Assembly (NCBI GenBank): GCA_044237765.1
Contig: JBIIEQ010000082.1
Span: forward strand, 1-12,648
Origin: UBA6136 sp044237765
GTDB taxonomy: Bacteria > Pseudomonadota > Gammaproteobacteria > Methylococcales > Methylococcaceae
Direction: 5' to 3'
Length of the DNA stretch: 12,648 nt
Shown here: positions 5,985 through 12,648 of the stretch, piece by piece
Layout: each line of letters starts with the position of its first letter
How positions within the stretch are numbered: position 1 is the stretch's first letter
Position numbers and translations under genes: made by a program
The notes under the pieces: generated by a model
What the model saw: only the letters and a program-made list of their open reading frames with translations
Databases searched by the model: none
Told to the model about the DNA's origin: nothing

Positions 5985-7411
5985 CGCTTTCCCAGCGAGC
6001 CCAGAATACCCCGCAAGAGTTGTTTGCCGATCTTTCGGCCCAATTCCGAACTCGCCGCTGTCATTGCGCTTTTGGCCGCTTTTTCCAGAAAACCCTGGAT
6101 TTCCATGCCCATGCCTGCCGTGCTGACGGACTGTTCGGCCCTTGCGGTCAGCAGCTCGTACGCGGATTCCCGGTCGATACGCTCGGCGTAGCGTTCACGA
6201 TAGGGCGACCGCTGAATCACGGTTTGCCGCTCCTCCGGCGTGATCGCGCCCATCCGCGAGTGGGGCAGACAGACCTTGGCGCGTTCCACGGGACTGGGCA
6301 CACCGCCTTCGATCAATGTGGATATCAAGGCTTCCCCCACGCCCAGCTCCGTAATCACCCCAGCAACATCTAGCCCTTCCTTGGCCCGGAAGGTTTCCGC
6401 CGCCGCTTTCACGGCTTTCTGATCCTTTGGCGTGAATGCCCGCAAGGCATGCTGGATGCGGTTGCCGAGTTGGCCAAGAATCTTTTCGGGAACATCCAGC
6501 GGATTCTGCGTGATGAAGTAAACGCCGACGCCCTTGGAGCGAATCAGTCGAATGACCTGCTCGACTTTGTCGACCAGTACCTTGGGCGCATCATCGAACA
6601 GCAAGTGAGCCTCATCGAAGAAAAAGGCCATTCGGGGTAGTTCTGCATCGCCCCGCTCCGGAAGATTCTCATAGAGTTCGGAGAGCAGCCACAGCAGGAA
6701 AGTCGCGTAAAGACGGGGTTTCAGGAAGAGCTTGTCGGCGGCCAGGATGTTGATGTGGCCACGTCCGTCGAGCGTCGTTTGCAGGAGATCCTCCAGCTGC
6801 AGCGAGGGCTCGCCAAAAAAGTGATCGGCGCCCTGATGCTCCAGCGCCGCCAGTTCTCGCTGAAGAATGCCCAGCGTCTGCTTGCTGACGGTCCCGTATT
6901 CCTTGCCCAGTTCCGCCGTATTTTCCGAGGCATGAGAGATCAGTGATTGCAGATCCTTGAGATCCAGCAGCAATAGGCCCCGGTCATCGGCATACTTGAA
7001 AAGCAGGGTCAGAACGCTTTGCTGGATGTCCGTCAAATTCAGCAGCCTCGAGAGCAGCAGCGGCCCCATGTCGGAAATGGTCGCACGCACCGGGTGGCCC
7101 TGCTCGCCAAACACATCCCAGAACACCACCGGGTAGGAACGTAAGCGATAGTCCTTGAGGCCCAGATCGGCCGCGCGCTTGGAAAGTTTGGGATTTTCCT
7201 GGCCCGGCATGGCGAGTCCGGCAAGATCGCCCTTGATGTCAGCCAGAAAAACCGGAATGCCCAGGTCGGAAAAGCCCTCGGCCAGCACCTGCAGGGAGAC
7301 GGTTTTGCCCGTGCCGGTGGCGCCGGCAATGAGTCCATGACGATTGGCATAGCGGCCTTCCAGAACACAGGGCAGATCGCCCTTGCCGATGAGTATTTGG
7401 TTTGCGGTCAT
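5981..7411 (-). CDS. yjgR: YjgR-like DUF853 ATPase (HerA/FtsK-type P-loop)
   Basis: This is a P-loop ATPase of the HerA/FtsK lineage. The exact cellular role of YjgR is not established; a DNA-translocase-like function is inferred from the fold. From the chosen start it has 476 aa (E. coli YjgR about 500). Walker A is GATGTGKT at residues 30-37 and Walker B is FFFDEAH at about 263-269, followed by a sensor-like region with YFITQNP. The family-typical ANRHGLIAGATGTGKT lies close to the N-terminus. The frame stays open to 7567, but I reject that start: ATG 7411 has GGAAG seven bases upstream, and the 52 extra residues would cover the apparent promoter and match nothing I know in the family. Its TAG shares bases with the TAA of rdgB. 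Confidence 0.93.
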   Translation of the reverse strand: MTANQILIGKGDLPCVLEGRYANRHGLIAGATGTGKTVSLQVLAEGFSDLGIPVFLADIKGDLAGLAMPGQENPKLSKRAADLGLKDYRLRSYPVVFWDVFGEQGHPVRATISDMGPLLLSRLLNLTDIQQSVLTLLFKYADDRGLLLLDLKDLQSLISHASENTAELGKEYGTVSKQTLGILQRELAALEHQGADHFFGEPSLQLEDLLQTTLDGRGHINILAADKLFLKPRLYATFLLWLLSELYENLPERGDAELPRMAFFFDEAHLLFDDAPKVLVDKVEQVIRLIRSKGVGVYFITQNPLDVPEKILGQLGNRIQHALRAFTPKDQKAVKAAAETFRAKEGLDVAGVITELGVGEALISTLIEGGVPSPVERAKVCLPHSRMGAITPEERQTVIQRSPYRERYAERIDRESAYELLTARAEQSVSTAGMGMEIQGFLEKAAKSAMTAASSELGRKIGKQLLRGILGSLGKR

Positions 7412-7451
7412 TCCTGAGCTTCCGGGTAATAAAAAAGTGACACGGCGGTTA

Positions 7452-7460
7452 ATATTAGCA
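7452..7460 (-). promoter_or_regulatory. Possible extended -10 promoter for the YjgR-like gene
   Basis: On the minus strand TGC-TAATAT forms an extended -10 element (TGN followed by five of six matches to TATAAT). It lies about 40 bases before ATG 7411, giving a leader of roughly 35 bases that holds the ribosome binding site. No good -35 is seen, which extended -10 promoters tolerate. Its position supports the 7411 start. Confidence 0.3.
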
Positions 7461-7486
7461 GCCCCGAACGACCCTTTGGTTTTCTC

Positions 7487-7888
7487 ATGCCGCACCTTTT
7501 TGCTTACGGGAGCTTGCAGCTTCCCCAAGTGTTTGCCGCCGTCACCGCTCAGCGGAAGATCGGTCAACCGGCCAGGATCGAGGGGTACGCGCGCTATCGC
7601 CTCAAGGATCTGAGTTACCCTGGTCTGGTGGCAGAGTGCAGCGCATTCACCGACGGCATCTTGTACCCCGATCTTGGTGCCGAAGTCTGGGCGCGGCTGG
7701 ATCGGTTCGAGGATATGTTCTACTGCCGGGAAACGCTCATGGTTTCAGTCCGGGAGCTGGGTGAGGTGTCGGCCGAGGTGTATGTCGTGCCTTCTGCAGA
7801 ATTGGGATTGATCGACCGCCGCCCATGGGGCCTCGAAGAGTTTCGGCAGCAGCATTTATCCGACTTCATGCGCCGCTGTCTGGGCTGA
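7487..7888 (+). CDS. Gamma-glutamylcyclotransferase-like (AIG2/GGCT fold) protein
   Basis: GGCT-fold enzymes release 5-oxoproline from gamma-glutamyl amines or peptides. The 133-residue protein starts MPHLFAYGSLQ, the family's signature YGSL loop (7-10) that holds the gamma-glutamyl group. It also has a GILYPDLGAEVWARLDRFED segment, in which Glu75 fits the general-base Glu of the LDxxEG-type motif, and a later Tyr/Val-rich strand (AEVYVV, 95-100). Length is typical of bacterial members. The start codon has no clear Shine-Dalgarno sequence. The gene is divergent from the YjgR-like gene with a 75-base spacer. Substrate is unknown: glutathione-related peptides, gamma-glutamylamines or a specialised amide are all possible. 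Confidence 0.88.
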   Translation: MPHLFAYGSLQLPQVFAAVTAQRKIGQPARIEGYARYRLKDLSYPGLVAECSAFTDGILYPDLGAEVWARLDRFEDMFYCRETLMVSVRELGEVSAEVYVVPSAELGLIDRRPWGLEEFRQQHLSDFMRRCLG

Positions 7889-7946
7889 CAAGCTGCTTCT
7901 TCGAATCTGCACGGTGGATTCCACGCGCTGGGATGGCTTCAATGCG

Positions 7947-8132
7947 TCAGTGCAGCTCATGTTTGACCGCTCCGCACCGGGAGCAGCGATGGACGGTCAC
8001 CAGTCGTCCTTGCTTGACGTCGAAAACGCTGGCCTTGTCGACTTGCCACTTGTGAAAGCCACGGCGGCACAAGGTATTGCCCTGGTGCTTTTCTGATGCT
8101 TTGGGACGGCGAAAGGGGAGAATGTCGGCCAT
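7947..8132 (-). CDS. Small zinc-ribbon protein (61 aa) following the AlkB-type gene
   Basis: The protein begins MADILPFRRPKASEK. It carries Cys22 and His27 (LCRRGFHKW), then Cys50 and Cys53 (CSRCG), a four-ligand CxxxxH...CxxC arrangement expected to bind one zinc ion. About 22 residues between the two half-sites would form the ribbon strands. I chose ATG 8132 because it begins two bases after the stop of the AlkB-type gene on the same strand, which implies translational coupling. The frame stays open to 8219, but that extension lies inside the AlkB gene. There is no strong Shine-Dalgarno sequence, consistent with coupling. Function is unknown; a small nucleic-acid- or protein-binding adaptor is an inference from the fold and the neighbour. 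Confidence 0.72.
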   Translation of the reverse strand: MADILPFRRPKASEKHQGNTLCRRGFHKWQVDKASVFDVKQGRLVTVHRCSRCGAVKHELH

Positions 8133-8134
8133 GG

Positions 8135-8716
8135 TCAAGTTTTCGGATGGATCATGCGAAAGGTCAGGTTGATGCGAGGGGCGGTAATGGCGGTTTGTTT
8201 CGGTATGCGATGTTGCCAATGAGATTGAAAGGAACCACTCATCGTCAGCAGGCTGCCGTGCGCCAGCGGCAGATGGAGAACCTCTCGGCGGGTGTTGTGG
8301 CGGATATCGAAACGGCGTTCGGCGCCCAGGCTGAGTGAGGCAATGAACGGCTCGGACCCGAGCTCCGGTTCATTATCGGCATGCCAGCCCATGGCATCCT
8401 GACCATCTGCATAACGGTTGCCCAGCACGCTGTTGAAGCGATGGCCGCAAAAAGCCTCCAGTCGGGTTTTCAATGCCAGCAGATCGGGCGTCCAAGGCCG
8501 GGGTTCATGCCGAACCCCCGAATAGTGATAGACCGCGCCGGAATCGCCATGCCAGGCGACGCGTCTCGGTACGCGAACCGATCGCCCGGCCATCCGGATG
8601 AACTCCTCATGCCAGTCCATGGTGGCTTCCATAGCGAGAAAGAGTCTGTCCGCCTCCTCCGTGCCGAGGTAATCCTCGTGAAAGTCAATTTCACCCTCTC
8701 GATTTAACACATGCAT
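8135..8716 (-). CDS. alkB: AlkB-type Fe(II)/2-oxoglutarate dioxygenase (DNA/RNA dealkylation repair)
   Basis: AlkB-family enzymes oxidatively remove methyl groups such as 1-methyladenine and 3-methylcytosine from DNA or RNA using Fe(II), O2 and 2-oxoglutarate. The 193-residue protein resembles the shorter ALKBH2/3-like bacterial branch rather than E. coli AlkB (216 aa). Iron ligands are His112 and Asp114 (GWHADNEPELG) and His169 (HWQHRIPK). Arg181 and Arg187 in RINLTFR form the RxxxxxR pair, with Arg181 expected to bind 2-oxoglutarate. FNSVLGNRYADGQDAMGWH (94-112) holds the family Asn/Tyr. ATG 8716 is used, although its ribosome binding site is weak and GTG two codons later is possible. It is the first gene of a unit with the zinc-ribbon gene. 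No ada or alkA is nearby. Confidence 0.94.
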   Translation of the reverse strand: MHVLNREGEIDFHEDYLGTEEADRLFLAMEATMDWHEEFIRMAGRSVRVPRRVAWHGDSGAVYHYSGVRHEPRPWTPDLLALKTRLEAFCGHRFNSVLGNRYADGQDAMGWHADNEPELGSEPFIASLSLGAERRFDIRHNTRREVLHLPLAHGSLLTMSGSFQSHWQHRIPKQTAITAPRINLTFRMIHPKT

Positions 8717-8744
8717 GGCGATTGGGGTATGCTTCCGGGCCGTT

Positions 8745-8778
8745 GGCCACCGTGATTTCCAGATTCATCCAGGTGGCC
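8745..8778. repeat. Inverted repeat in the spacer between the AlkB-type and DUF4389 genes
   Basis: GGCCACC (8745-8751) and GGTGGCC (8772-8778) are exact reverse complements with a 20-base spacer, extended by a G-T wobble. They lie centrally in the 110-base divergent spacer, 29 bases before the AlkB-type start and 48 before the DUF4389 start. A dimeric regulator site or an RNA stem-loop are both possible. It is short and GC rich, so chance is a real alternative. Confidence 0.25.
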
Positions 8779-8826
8779 GTTAGGTTACGTCAGTCGTCCA
8801 TCTCAATCCATTGATTAGCAGCGGAT

Positions 8827-9108
8827 ATGTCCAGTATCGAACCTGATTCCCTCGAGCCCGGCAATTTTTTTGTCAGACTGATATACATCGTGGTTTATGT
8901 CGTTATCCTCGGCATTGTGCGATTCGTGTTGTGGGGTGTGCTGCTGGTGCAGATCGTCATGCACCTGATAGGCGCTCAACCCAGCATCGGTGCCCAGCGA
9001 GTCGGCAAGTCGGTGGCAGATTACATTTATCGCATCTGGCTTTATTTGAGTTACAACACCAACGACAAGCCTTTTCCCTTCAATAGCCGTAAGGGCCCTC
9101 TGGATTAG
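8827..9108 (+). CDS. DUF4389 small membrane protein
   Basis: This is a 93-residue protein of a family of unknown function common in gammaproteobacteria. A long hydrophobic stretch at about residues 14-49 (from FFVRLIYIVVYVV to VQIVMHLIGAQP) would form one long or two closely spaced membrane helices. It is followed by the family signature: a VADYIYRIWLYLSYNTNDKPFPF segment (63-85) with an aromatic-rich amphipathic helix and the conserved KPFPF. The ATG is preceded by only a weak AGCGGA. It is divergent from the AlkB-type gene. Function is not known and the neighbours give no clue. Confidence 0.85.
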   Translation: MSSIEPDSLEPGNFFVRLIYIVVYVVILGIVRFVLWGVLLVQIVMHLIGAQPSIGAQRVGKSVADYIYRIWLYLSYNTNDKPFPFNSRKGPLD

Positions 9109-9206
9109 GCAAGATTTGCCCGCATAGCCCCTGATAGGCTTGCAATGGCCGCCACGCGGTCAACCGCGAGTTCCAATATCAACAATCATCATTGAGGAGT
9201 GACACC

Positions 9207-9413
9207 ATGAAAAACGAAAGTTTCAAAGTGACCGGCATGAAGTGTGGCGGTTGCGAGAAAACCGTTCAATCAGCCGCCGATGCGGTGTCAGGTGTGATTT
9301 CGAGCAGGGCGTCCTCTCGTGATGGGAGTGTTCAGGTCGAGTTCGACGAGACCAAAACCAATCTGGATGCCATCAAGCAGGCCGTTCAGGCCAAGGGCTA
9401 CCCGCTGGCTTGA
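9207..9413 (+). CDS. Heavy-metal-associated domain protein (CopZ/MerP-like metallochaperone)
   Basis: The 68-residue protein is a single ferredoxin-like HMA domain with the metal site GMKCGGC (Cys13, Cys16), which binds Cu(I) or a similar soft metal and passes it to a partner. The start is ATG 9207, eight bases after GAGGAG, the best Shine-Dalgarno in the window; an ATG at 9192 overlaps that site and is rejected. The C-terminal half (VEFDETKTNLDAIKQAVQAKGY) is standard for the domain. There is no signal peptide, so it is cytoplasmic, unlike MerP. No copper P-type ATPase, CueR or mer gene is nearby, and no CueR-like operator is visible upstream. mdh begins 52 bases downstream on the same strand and may be co-transcribed. 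Confidence 0.93.
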   Translation: MKNESFKVTGMKCGGCEKTVQSAADAVSGVISSRASSRDGSVQVEFDETKTNLDAIKQAVQAKGYPLA

Positions 9414-9465
9414 GACGCGTTTTGGGCAAATCATTGAGCGCGTGGGCCGCGGGGAGACCGAGTCG

Positions 9466-10446
9466 ATGAGGGCTCCTGTCAGGATCGCTGTCTCCGGGGC
9501 GGCGGGGCAAATCAGCTATTCCCTGCTGTTCCGGCTGATCGCCGGCGATCTGCTGGGTCCAGAGCAGCCCGTCACGCTCAGCTTGTTGGAGGTCCCCGCG
9601 TTTCTGGGGGCGCTGGACGGCGTGGCCATGGAATTGGCCGACTGCGCCGCGCCGTTGCTGCATGGCGTCAGTTGTCACAGCGATCCCGTCGCGGCGTTTG
9701 CCGATGCCGATGTGGTGTTTTTGGTCGGGGCTCGGCCGCGAGTGGCGGGAATGGAGCGGCGTGATCTGCTGGAGGTCAACGCCGATATCTTTTCGGTGCA
9801 GGGCCGTGCCCTGAACGAGTCTGCCCATCGAGACGTCAAGGTTCTGGTGGTCGGCAATCCGGTCAACACCAATGCATTGATCGCCCTGTCCAATGCGCCC
9901 GATTTGCCGCCGGAGAATTTCGCGGCAATGACCCGGCTTGATCATAACCGCGCGGTCAGCCTGCTGGCTTCTCGCACCGGGCACAATCCCACCGATGTTG
10001 AAGGCGTTATCATCTGGGGCAATCATTCCACGACACAGTTTCCTGATATTCATCAGGCTTTTGTCGATGGCCGGCCCGTGGTTGATTGGGTGGGTCGTGA
10101 ATGGTACGAGGGCACCTTCATTGCTACCGTCCAGAATCGCGGGGCCGAGGTCATCCGGGTACGTGGCAAATCCAGCGCCGCCTCAGGCGCCAATGCCGCT
10201 CTGGAGCATATGCGTGACTGGGTGCTCGGGACGCCGGAAGGCCGCTGGGTCAGCATGGCGGTGCGCAGCGATGGCAGTTACGGTGTTGAGCCGGGGCTGG
10301 TGTTCTCCTTTCCAGTGACGATCCGCGACGGCATCTGGCGCATCGTGCCGGACATTCCTCTCGACGATTTCACTCGCACCCGTATCCGGGCGAGTGAGGC
10401 AGAGTTGATGTTGGAGCGCGAAATGGTGCGGCACCTTATGCCGTAA
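9466..10446 (+). CDS. mdh: Malate dehydrogenase (NAD-dependent, cytosolic-type)
   Basis: It interconverts malate and oxaloacetate in the TCA cycle. The 326-residue protein matches the Thermus/cytosolic-type MDH branch of the LDH/MDH superfamily (about 327 aa). Visible features: dinucleotide loop GAAGQIS (11-17, third Gly replaced by Ser), Glu42 in LLEVP favouring NAD over NADP, substrate arginines Arg92 and Arg98 in ARPRVAGMERRD, GNPVNTNA (130-137), Asp159 and Arg162 in TRLDHNRA, catalytic His187 in WGNHSTTQ, and KSSAASGANAA. ATG 9466 follows GGGGAG by nine bases. The longer frame from 9319 overlaps the metallochaperone gene in another frame and is rejected. The gene converges on ppsA with only 36 bases between stops and no evident terminator. 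Confidence 0.96.
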   Translation: MRAPVRIAVSGAAGQISYSLLFRLIAGDLLGPEQPVTLSLLEVPAFLGALDGVAMELADCAAPLLHGVSCHSDPVAAFADADVVFLVGARPRVAGMERRDLLEVNADIFSVQGRALNESAHRDVKVLVVGNPVNTNALIALSNAPDLPPENFAAMTRLDHNRAVSLLASRTGHNPTDVEGVIIWGNHSTTQFPDIHQAFVDGRPVVDWVGREWYEGTFIATVQNRGAEVIRVRGKSSAASGANAALEHMRDWVLGTPEGRWVSMAVRSDGSYGVEPGLVFSFPVTIRDGIWRIVPDIPLDDFTRTRIRASEAELMLEREMVRHLMP

Positions 10447-10482
10447 GCGTCTTAGCCTTGATTCTCTGTTCTTTCTGCCCAG

Positions 10483-12648
10483 CTATTTCTTGGTCAGTTT
10501 CTCTTCCAATTCCAATACCGCCAGCGTCGTCCGCAGAACCGCGTCCGGATTAAGCGAAATGCTGTCGATGCCGCATTGCACGAGGAATTCGGCGAATTCC
10601 GGGTAATCGCTGGGGGCCTGGCCGCAGATGCCGATCTTGCGTCCCGCGGCCTTGGCGTCGCGGATGACCGAGGCAATTGAGCGCATCACCGCCGGGTTCC
10701 GCTCGTCGAAGATGTGGGCGACGATCTCGGAGTCGCGATCCACGCCGAGGGTGAGTTGGGTCAGATCGTTGGAGCCGATCGAGAACCCGTCGAACACCTC
10801 GGCGAATTCCGTCGCCAGCAGCACATTGCTGGGCAGTTCGCACATCACATACACCTTCAGCCCATTCTCGCCGCGCTTCAGGCCGTGCTTTTCCATCTCG
10901 GCCAGAACCCGTCGGGCTTCCTCCACCGTGCGGCAGAACGGGATCATGATCTTGAGGTTGGTCAGGCCCATATCGTCGCGGACCTGCTTCATGGCCCGGC
11001 ATTCCAGGGCGAAGCCGTCGCGATAGCGCTCGTCGTAATACCGGCTGGCGCCACGAAAGCCGATCATCGGGTTTTCCTCGGTCGGTTCGTAGGGCTGGCC
11101 GCCGACCAGATTGGCGTACTCGTTGGTCTTGAAGTCGCTCATGCGGATGATGACGTCGTTCGGGTAGAACGCCGCCGCGATCATGGCCACGCCCTGCGCC
11201 AGCCGTTCGACGAAGAACAGCGGCTTGTCCGCGTAGCCCACGGTCAGCCGGTCGATGGCGTCCTTCACGTCCGGGTCGGTCAGGCGCTCGTAATCCAGCA
11301 GGGCCTTGGGATGAATCTTGATCGAGTTGGAAATGATGAACTCCTCACGGGCCAGCCCGACGCCGTCGTTGGGCAGGAACGAGAGGCGGAAGGCTTCCTC
11401 CGGGTTGCCGACGTTCATCATGATCTTGGTGCGTGGCCGCGGCAGGTCGCCCAGCGATTGGTGCTCGACCTGGAACGGCAGCAGCCCGTCGTAGACGTTG
11501 CCGGTGTCGCCCTCGGCGCAGGAGACGGTGACCGGCTGGCCATCCCGCAGCAGTTCGGTGGCGCGCTCGGTGCCGACCACCGCCGGCAGGCCCAGCTCGC
11601 GGCTGACGATGGCTGCGTGACAGGTGCGACCGCCGCGATTGGTGACGATGGCGGCGGCTTGCTTCATCGACGGTTCCCAGTCCGGGTCGGTGCGGTCGGC
11701 GACCAGCACCTCGCCGGCCTGGAACCGGTGCAGATCCTTGACCGACTGGATCACCCGCACCGGCCCGGCGGCGATGCGCTCGCCGACGCTGCGCCCGGTA
11801 ATCAGCGGCGAGCCCGCTCCCTTGAGCCGGTAGCTTTCGATCACGCCCGCGGCCTTGCGCGACTGCACGGTTTCCGGCCGCGCCTGGACGATGAACAGCT
11901 CGCCGGTGCGGCCATCCTTGGCCCATTCCATGTCCATCGGCGAAGGTGAACCGCGTTTTCCGGAATAGTGATCCTCGATCAGGCAGGCCCAGCGCGCCAG
12001 CGTCAGGATGTCGTCGTCATCGATGCAGAAGCGCTGACGGTCCTTGGTTGCTACGGCGACGTTGCGGGTCATCTTGCCGCCGCCCACGTCGTAGATCAGC
12101 TTCTGTTCCTTGTTGCCGAGTTGCTTGCGTAGGATCGGGCGGAAGCCCTGTTTCAGCGTCGGTTTGAACACATAGAACTCGTCCGGATTGACCGAGCCAG
12201 CCACCACGTTTTCGCCCAGCCCCCAGGCGCCATTGATAAGCACGGCATCGGCGAAGCCGGTTTCCGTATCTATCGAGAACATAACGCCGGCGGCCGCCAG
12301 GTCCGAACGCACCATGCGCTGCACGCCGATGGAAAGGCCGATGCGCATGGCGTCGAAGCCCTTGTCCACGCGGTAGGAGATGGCGCGGTCGGTGTAGAGC
12401 GAGGCGAAGCAGCGCTTGCAGGCCGCGAGCAGGGCGGTGGCTCCCTGGACGTTCAGGTAGGTTTCCTGCTGGCCGGCGAAGCTGGCATCGGGCAGGTCCT
12501 CGGCCGTGGCGCTGGAACGCACCGCCACATCGGCGGGTGCGGCCAGGCCCCCGGAGAGTTTGGCGTAGGCGCCGAGGATGGACTCCTGCAGGGATTCCGG
12601 CAGTTCGGCGTCGAGGATCGCCTGACGGGCGGCCAGGCCGCGCCGCTG
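10483..12648 (-). CDS. ppsA: Phosphoenolpyruvate synthase, partial (N-terminus beyond the window)
   Basis: PEP synthase converts pyruvate, ATP and water to PEP, AMP and phosphate for gluconeogenesis. The frame is open to the right edge, giving 721 residues; the family has about 790, so roughly 70 N-terminal residues are missing. In visible numbering: the ATP-grasp domain with VAVRSSATAEDLP (41-53) and SFAGQQET; the phosphohistidine domain with catalytic His344 in GGRTCHAAIVSRELG; and the C-terminal TIM barrel with GFRGASRY, SIGSNDLTQL and Cys675 in GICGQAPSDYPEF. GTG at 12528 is an internal codon, not the start. G+C is the highest in the window with strong codon bias. The regulator gene ppsR, often divergent from ppsA, would lie beyond the edge. 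Confidence 0.97.
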   Translation of the reverse strand, partial: QRRGLAARQAILDAELPESLQESILGAYAKLSGGLAAPADVAVRSSATAEDLPDASFAGQQETYLNVQGATALLAACKRCFASLYTDRAISYRVDKGFDAMRIGLSIGVQRMVRSDLAAAGVMFSIDTETGFADAVLINGAWGLGENVVAGSVNPDEFYVFKPTLKQGFRPILRKQLGNKEQKLIYDVGGGKMTRNVAVATKDRQRFCIDDDDILTLARWACLIEDHYSGKRGSPSPMDMEWAKDGRTGELFIVQARPETVQSRKAAGVIESYRLKGAGSPLITGRSVGERIAAGPVRVIQSVKDLHRFQAGEVLVADRTDPDWEPSMKQAAAIVTNRGGRTCHAAIVSRELGLPAVVGTERATELLRDGQPVTVSCAEGDTGNVYDGLLPFQVEHQSLGDLPRPRTKIMMNVGNPEEAFRLSFLPNDGVGLAREEFIISNSIKIHPKALLDYERLTDPDVKDAIDRLTVGYADKPLFFVERLAQGVAMIAAAFYPNDVIIRMSDFKTNEYANLVGGQPYEPTEENPMIGFRGASRYYDERYRDGFALECRAMKQVRDDMGLTNLKIMIPFCRTVEEARRVLAEMEKHGLKRGENGLKVYVMCELPSNVLLATEFAEVFDGFSIGSNDLTQLTLGVDRDSEIVAHIFDERNPAVMRSIASVIRDAKAAGRKIGICGQAPSDYPEFAEFLVQCGIDSISLNPDAVLRTTLAVLELEEKLTKK

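Noticed and set aside
7412..7567. 52-residue N-terminal extension of the YjgR-like protein
   Set aside because: It overlaps the divergent GGCT-like gene and the probable promoter, and ATG 7411 has a good ribosome binding site and fits the family start.
7889..7946. Small palindromic sequence around GTGGATTCCAC between the convergent GGCT-like and zinc-ribbon genes
   Set aside because: The stem is five pairs with a one-base centre, which cannot form a usable hairpin, and there is no T-run.
9155..9168. Short hairpin CGCGG-TCAA-CCGCG before the metallochaperone gene
   Set aside because: Only five base pairs, no T-run, and no known operator pattern; likely chance in GC-rich sequence.
9319..9465. 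49-residue N-terminal extension of malate dehydrogenase
   Set aside because: It lies in another frame of the metallochaperone gene, and ATG 9466 has GGGGAG at proper spacing and matches the family start.
9373..10053. 226-codon open frame on the minus strand across mdh
   Set aside because: It is antisense to malate dehydrogenase, whose motifs and ribosome binding site are unambiguous.
10714..11949. 411-codon open frame on the plus strand inside ppsA
   Set aside because: It is antisense to well-conserved PEP synthase sequence. High G+C makes long antisense frames common, and its translation is low in recognisable motifs.
1..12648. CRISPR array, tRNA, rRNA, insertion sequence, integrase or toxin-antitoxin pair
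   Set aside because: I looked for regularly spaced repeats, cloverleaf-like and terminal inverted repeats, and transposase or toxin motifs on both strands and saw none.

Overview
The window looks like a chromosomal segment of a gammaproteobacterium. The support is the mix of RdgB, YjgR (DUF853), PpsA, a DUF4389 membrane protein, and the C-terminal end of a LolD lipoprotein-export ATPase. The genus cannot be fixed from the sequence. Base composition is uneven: a sampled line in ppsA (11701-11760) is about 67% G+C, while sampled lines at 541-600 and 781-840 are about 47% and 37%. The left 1.3 kb is therefore compositionally distinct from the housekeeping genes to its right.

Left region (1-1382), minus strand. 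A LolD C-terminal fragment runs off the left edge and has no in-frame N-terminal part beside it. Next comes a possible 27-residue ORF with a good ribosome binding site. After it lies a gene for a secreted, low-complexity protein of about 303 residues: signal peptide, a 12-residue Asp/Glu run, then about 250 residues rich in Lys, Arg, His, Ser and Thr. I do not recognise this protein. This is the most unusual part of the window and looks like an accessory segment ending at a broken lolD.

Centre (1383-7888). A penicillin-acylase-family Ntn hydrolase (minus) diverges from rph, encoding RNase PH (plus). A beta-carbonic anhydrase gene (minus) converges on rph, with a strong GC hairpin between the two. 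It is divergent from rdgB, encoding the dITP/XTP pyrophosphatase. rdgB converges on a yjgR-like HerA/FtsK-type ATPase gene, and their stop codons overlap. The ATPase gene is divergent from a gamma-glutamylcyclotransferase-like gene.

Right (7889-12648). A two-gene minus-strand unit encodes an AlkB-type 2-oxoglutarate/Fe(II) dioxygenase followed 2 bp later by a 61-residue zinc-ribbon protein. Then on the plus strand come a DUF4389 membrane protein, an orphan heavy-metal-associated (CopZ/MerP-like) domain protein and NAD-type malate dehydrogenase. Converging on mdh is ppsA, encoding PEP synthase, whose N-terminal ~70 residues lie beyond the right edge. MDH and PpsA both act around the C4/C3 node (malate-oxaloacetate; pyruvate to PEP), but they are convergent and not co-transcribed.

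The dominant theme is ordinary housekeeping metabolism, with nucleotide-pool and nucleic-acid repair or maintenance functions (RdgB, AlkB, RNase PH). I found no CRISPR array, tRNA, rRNA, transposase or integrase. The candidates for something new are the secreted acidic/basic protein locus at the left and the AlkB/zinc-ribbon pair.
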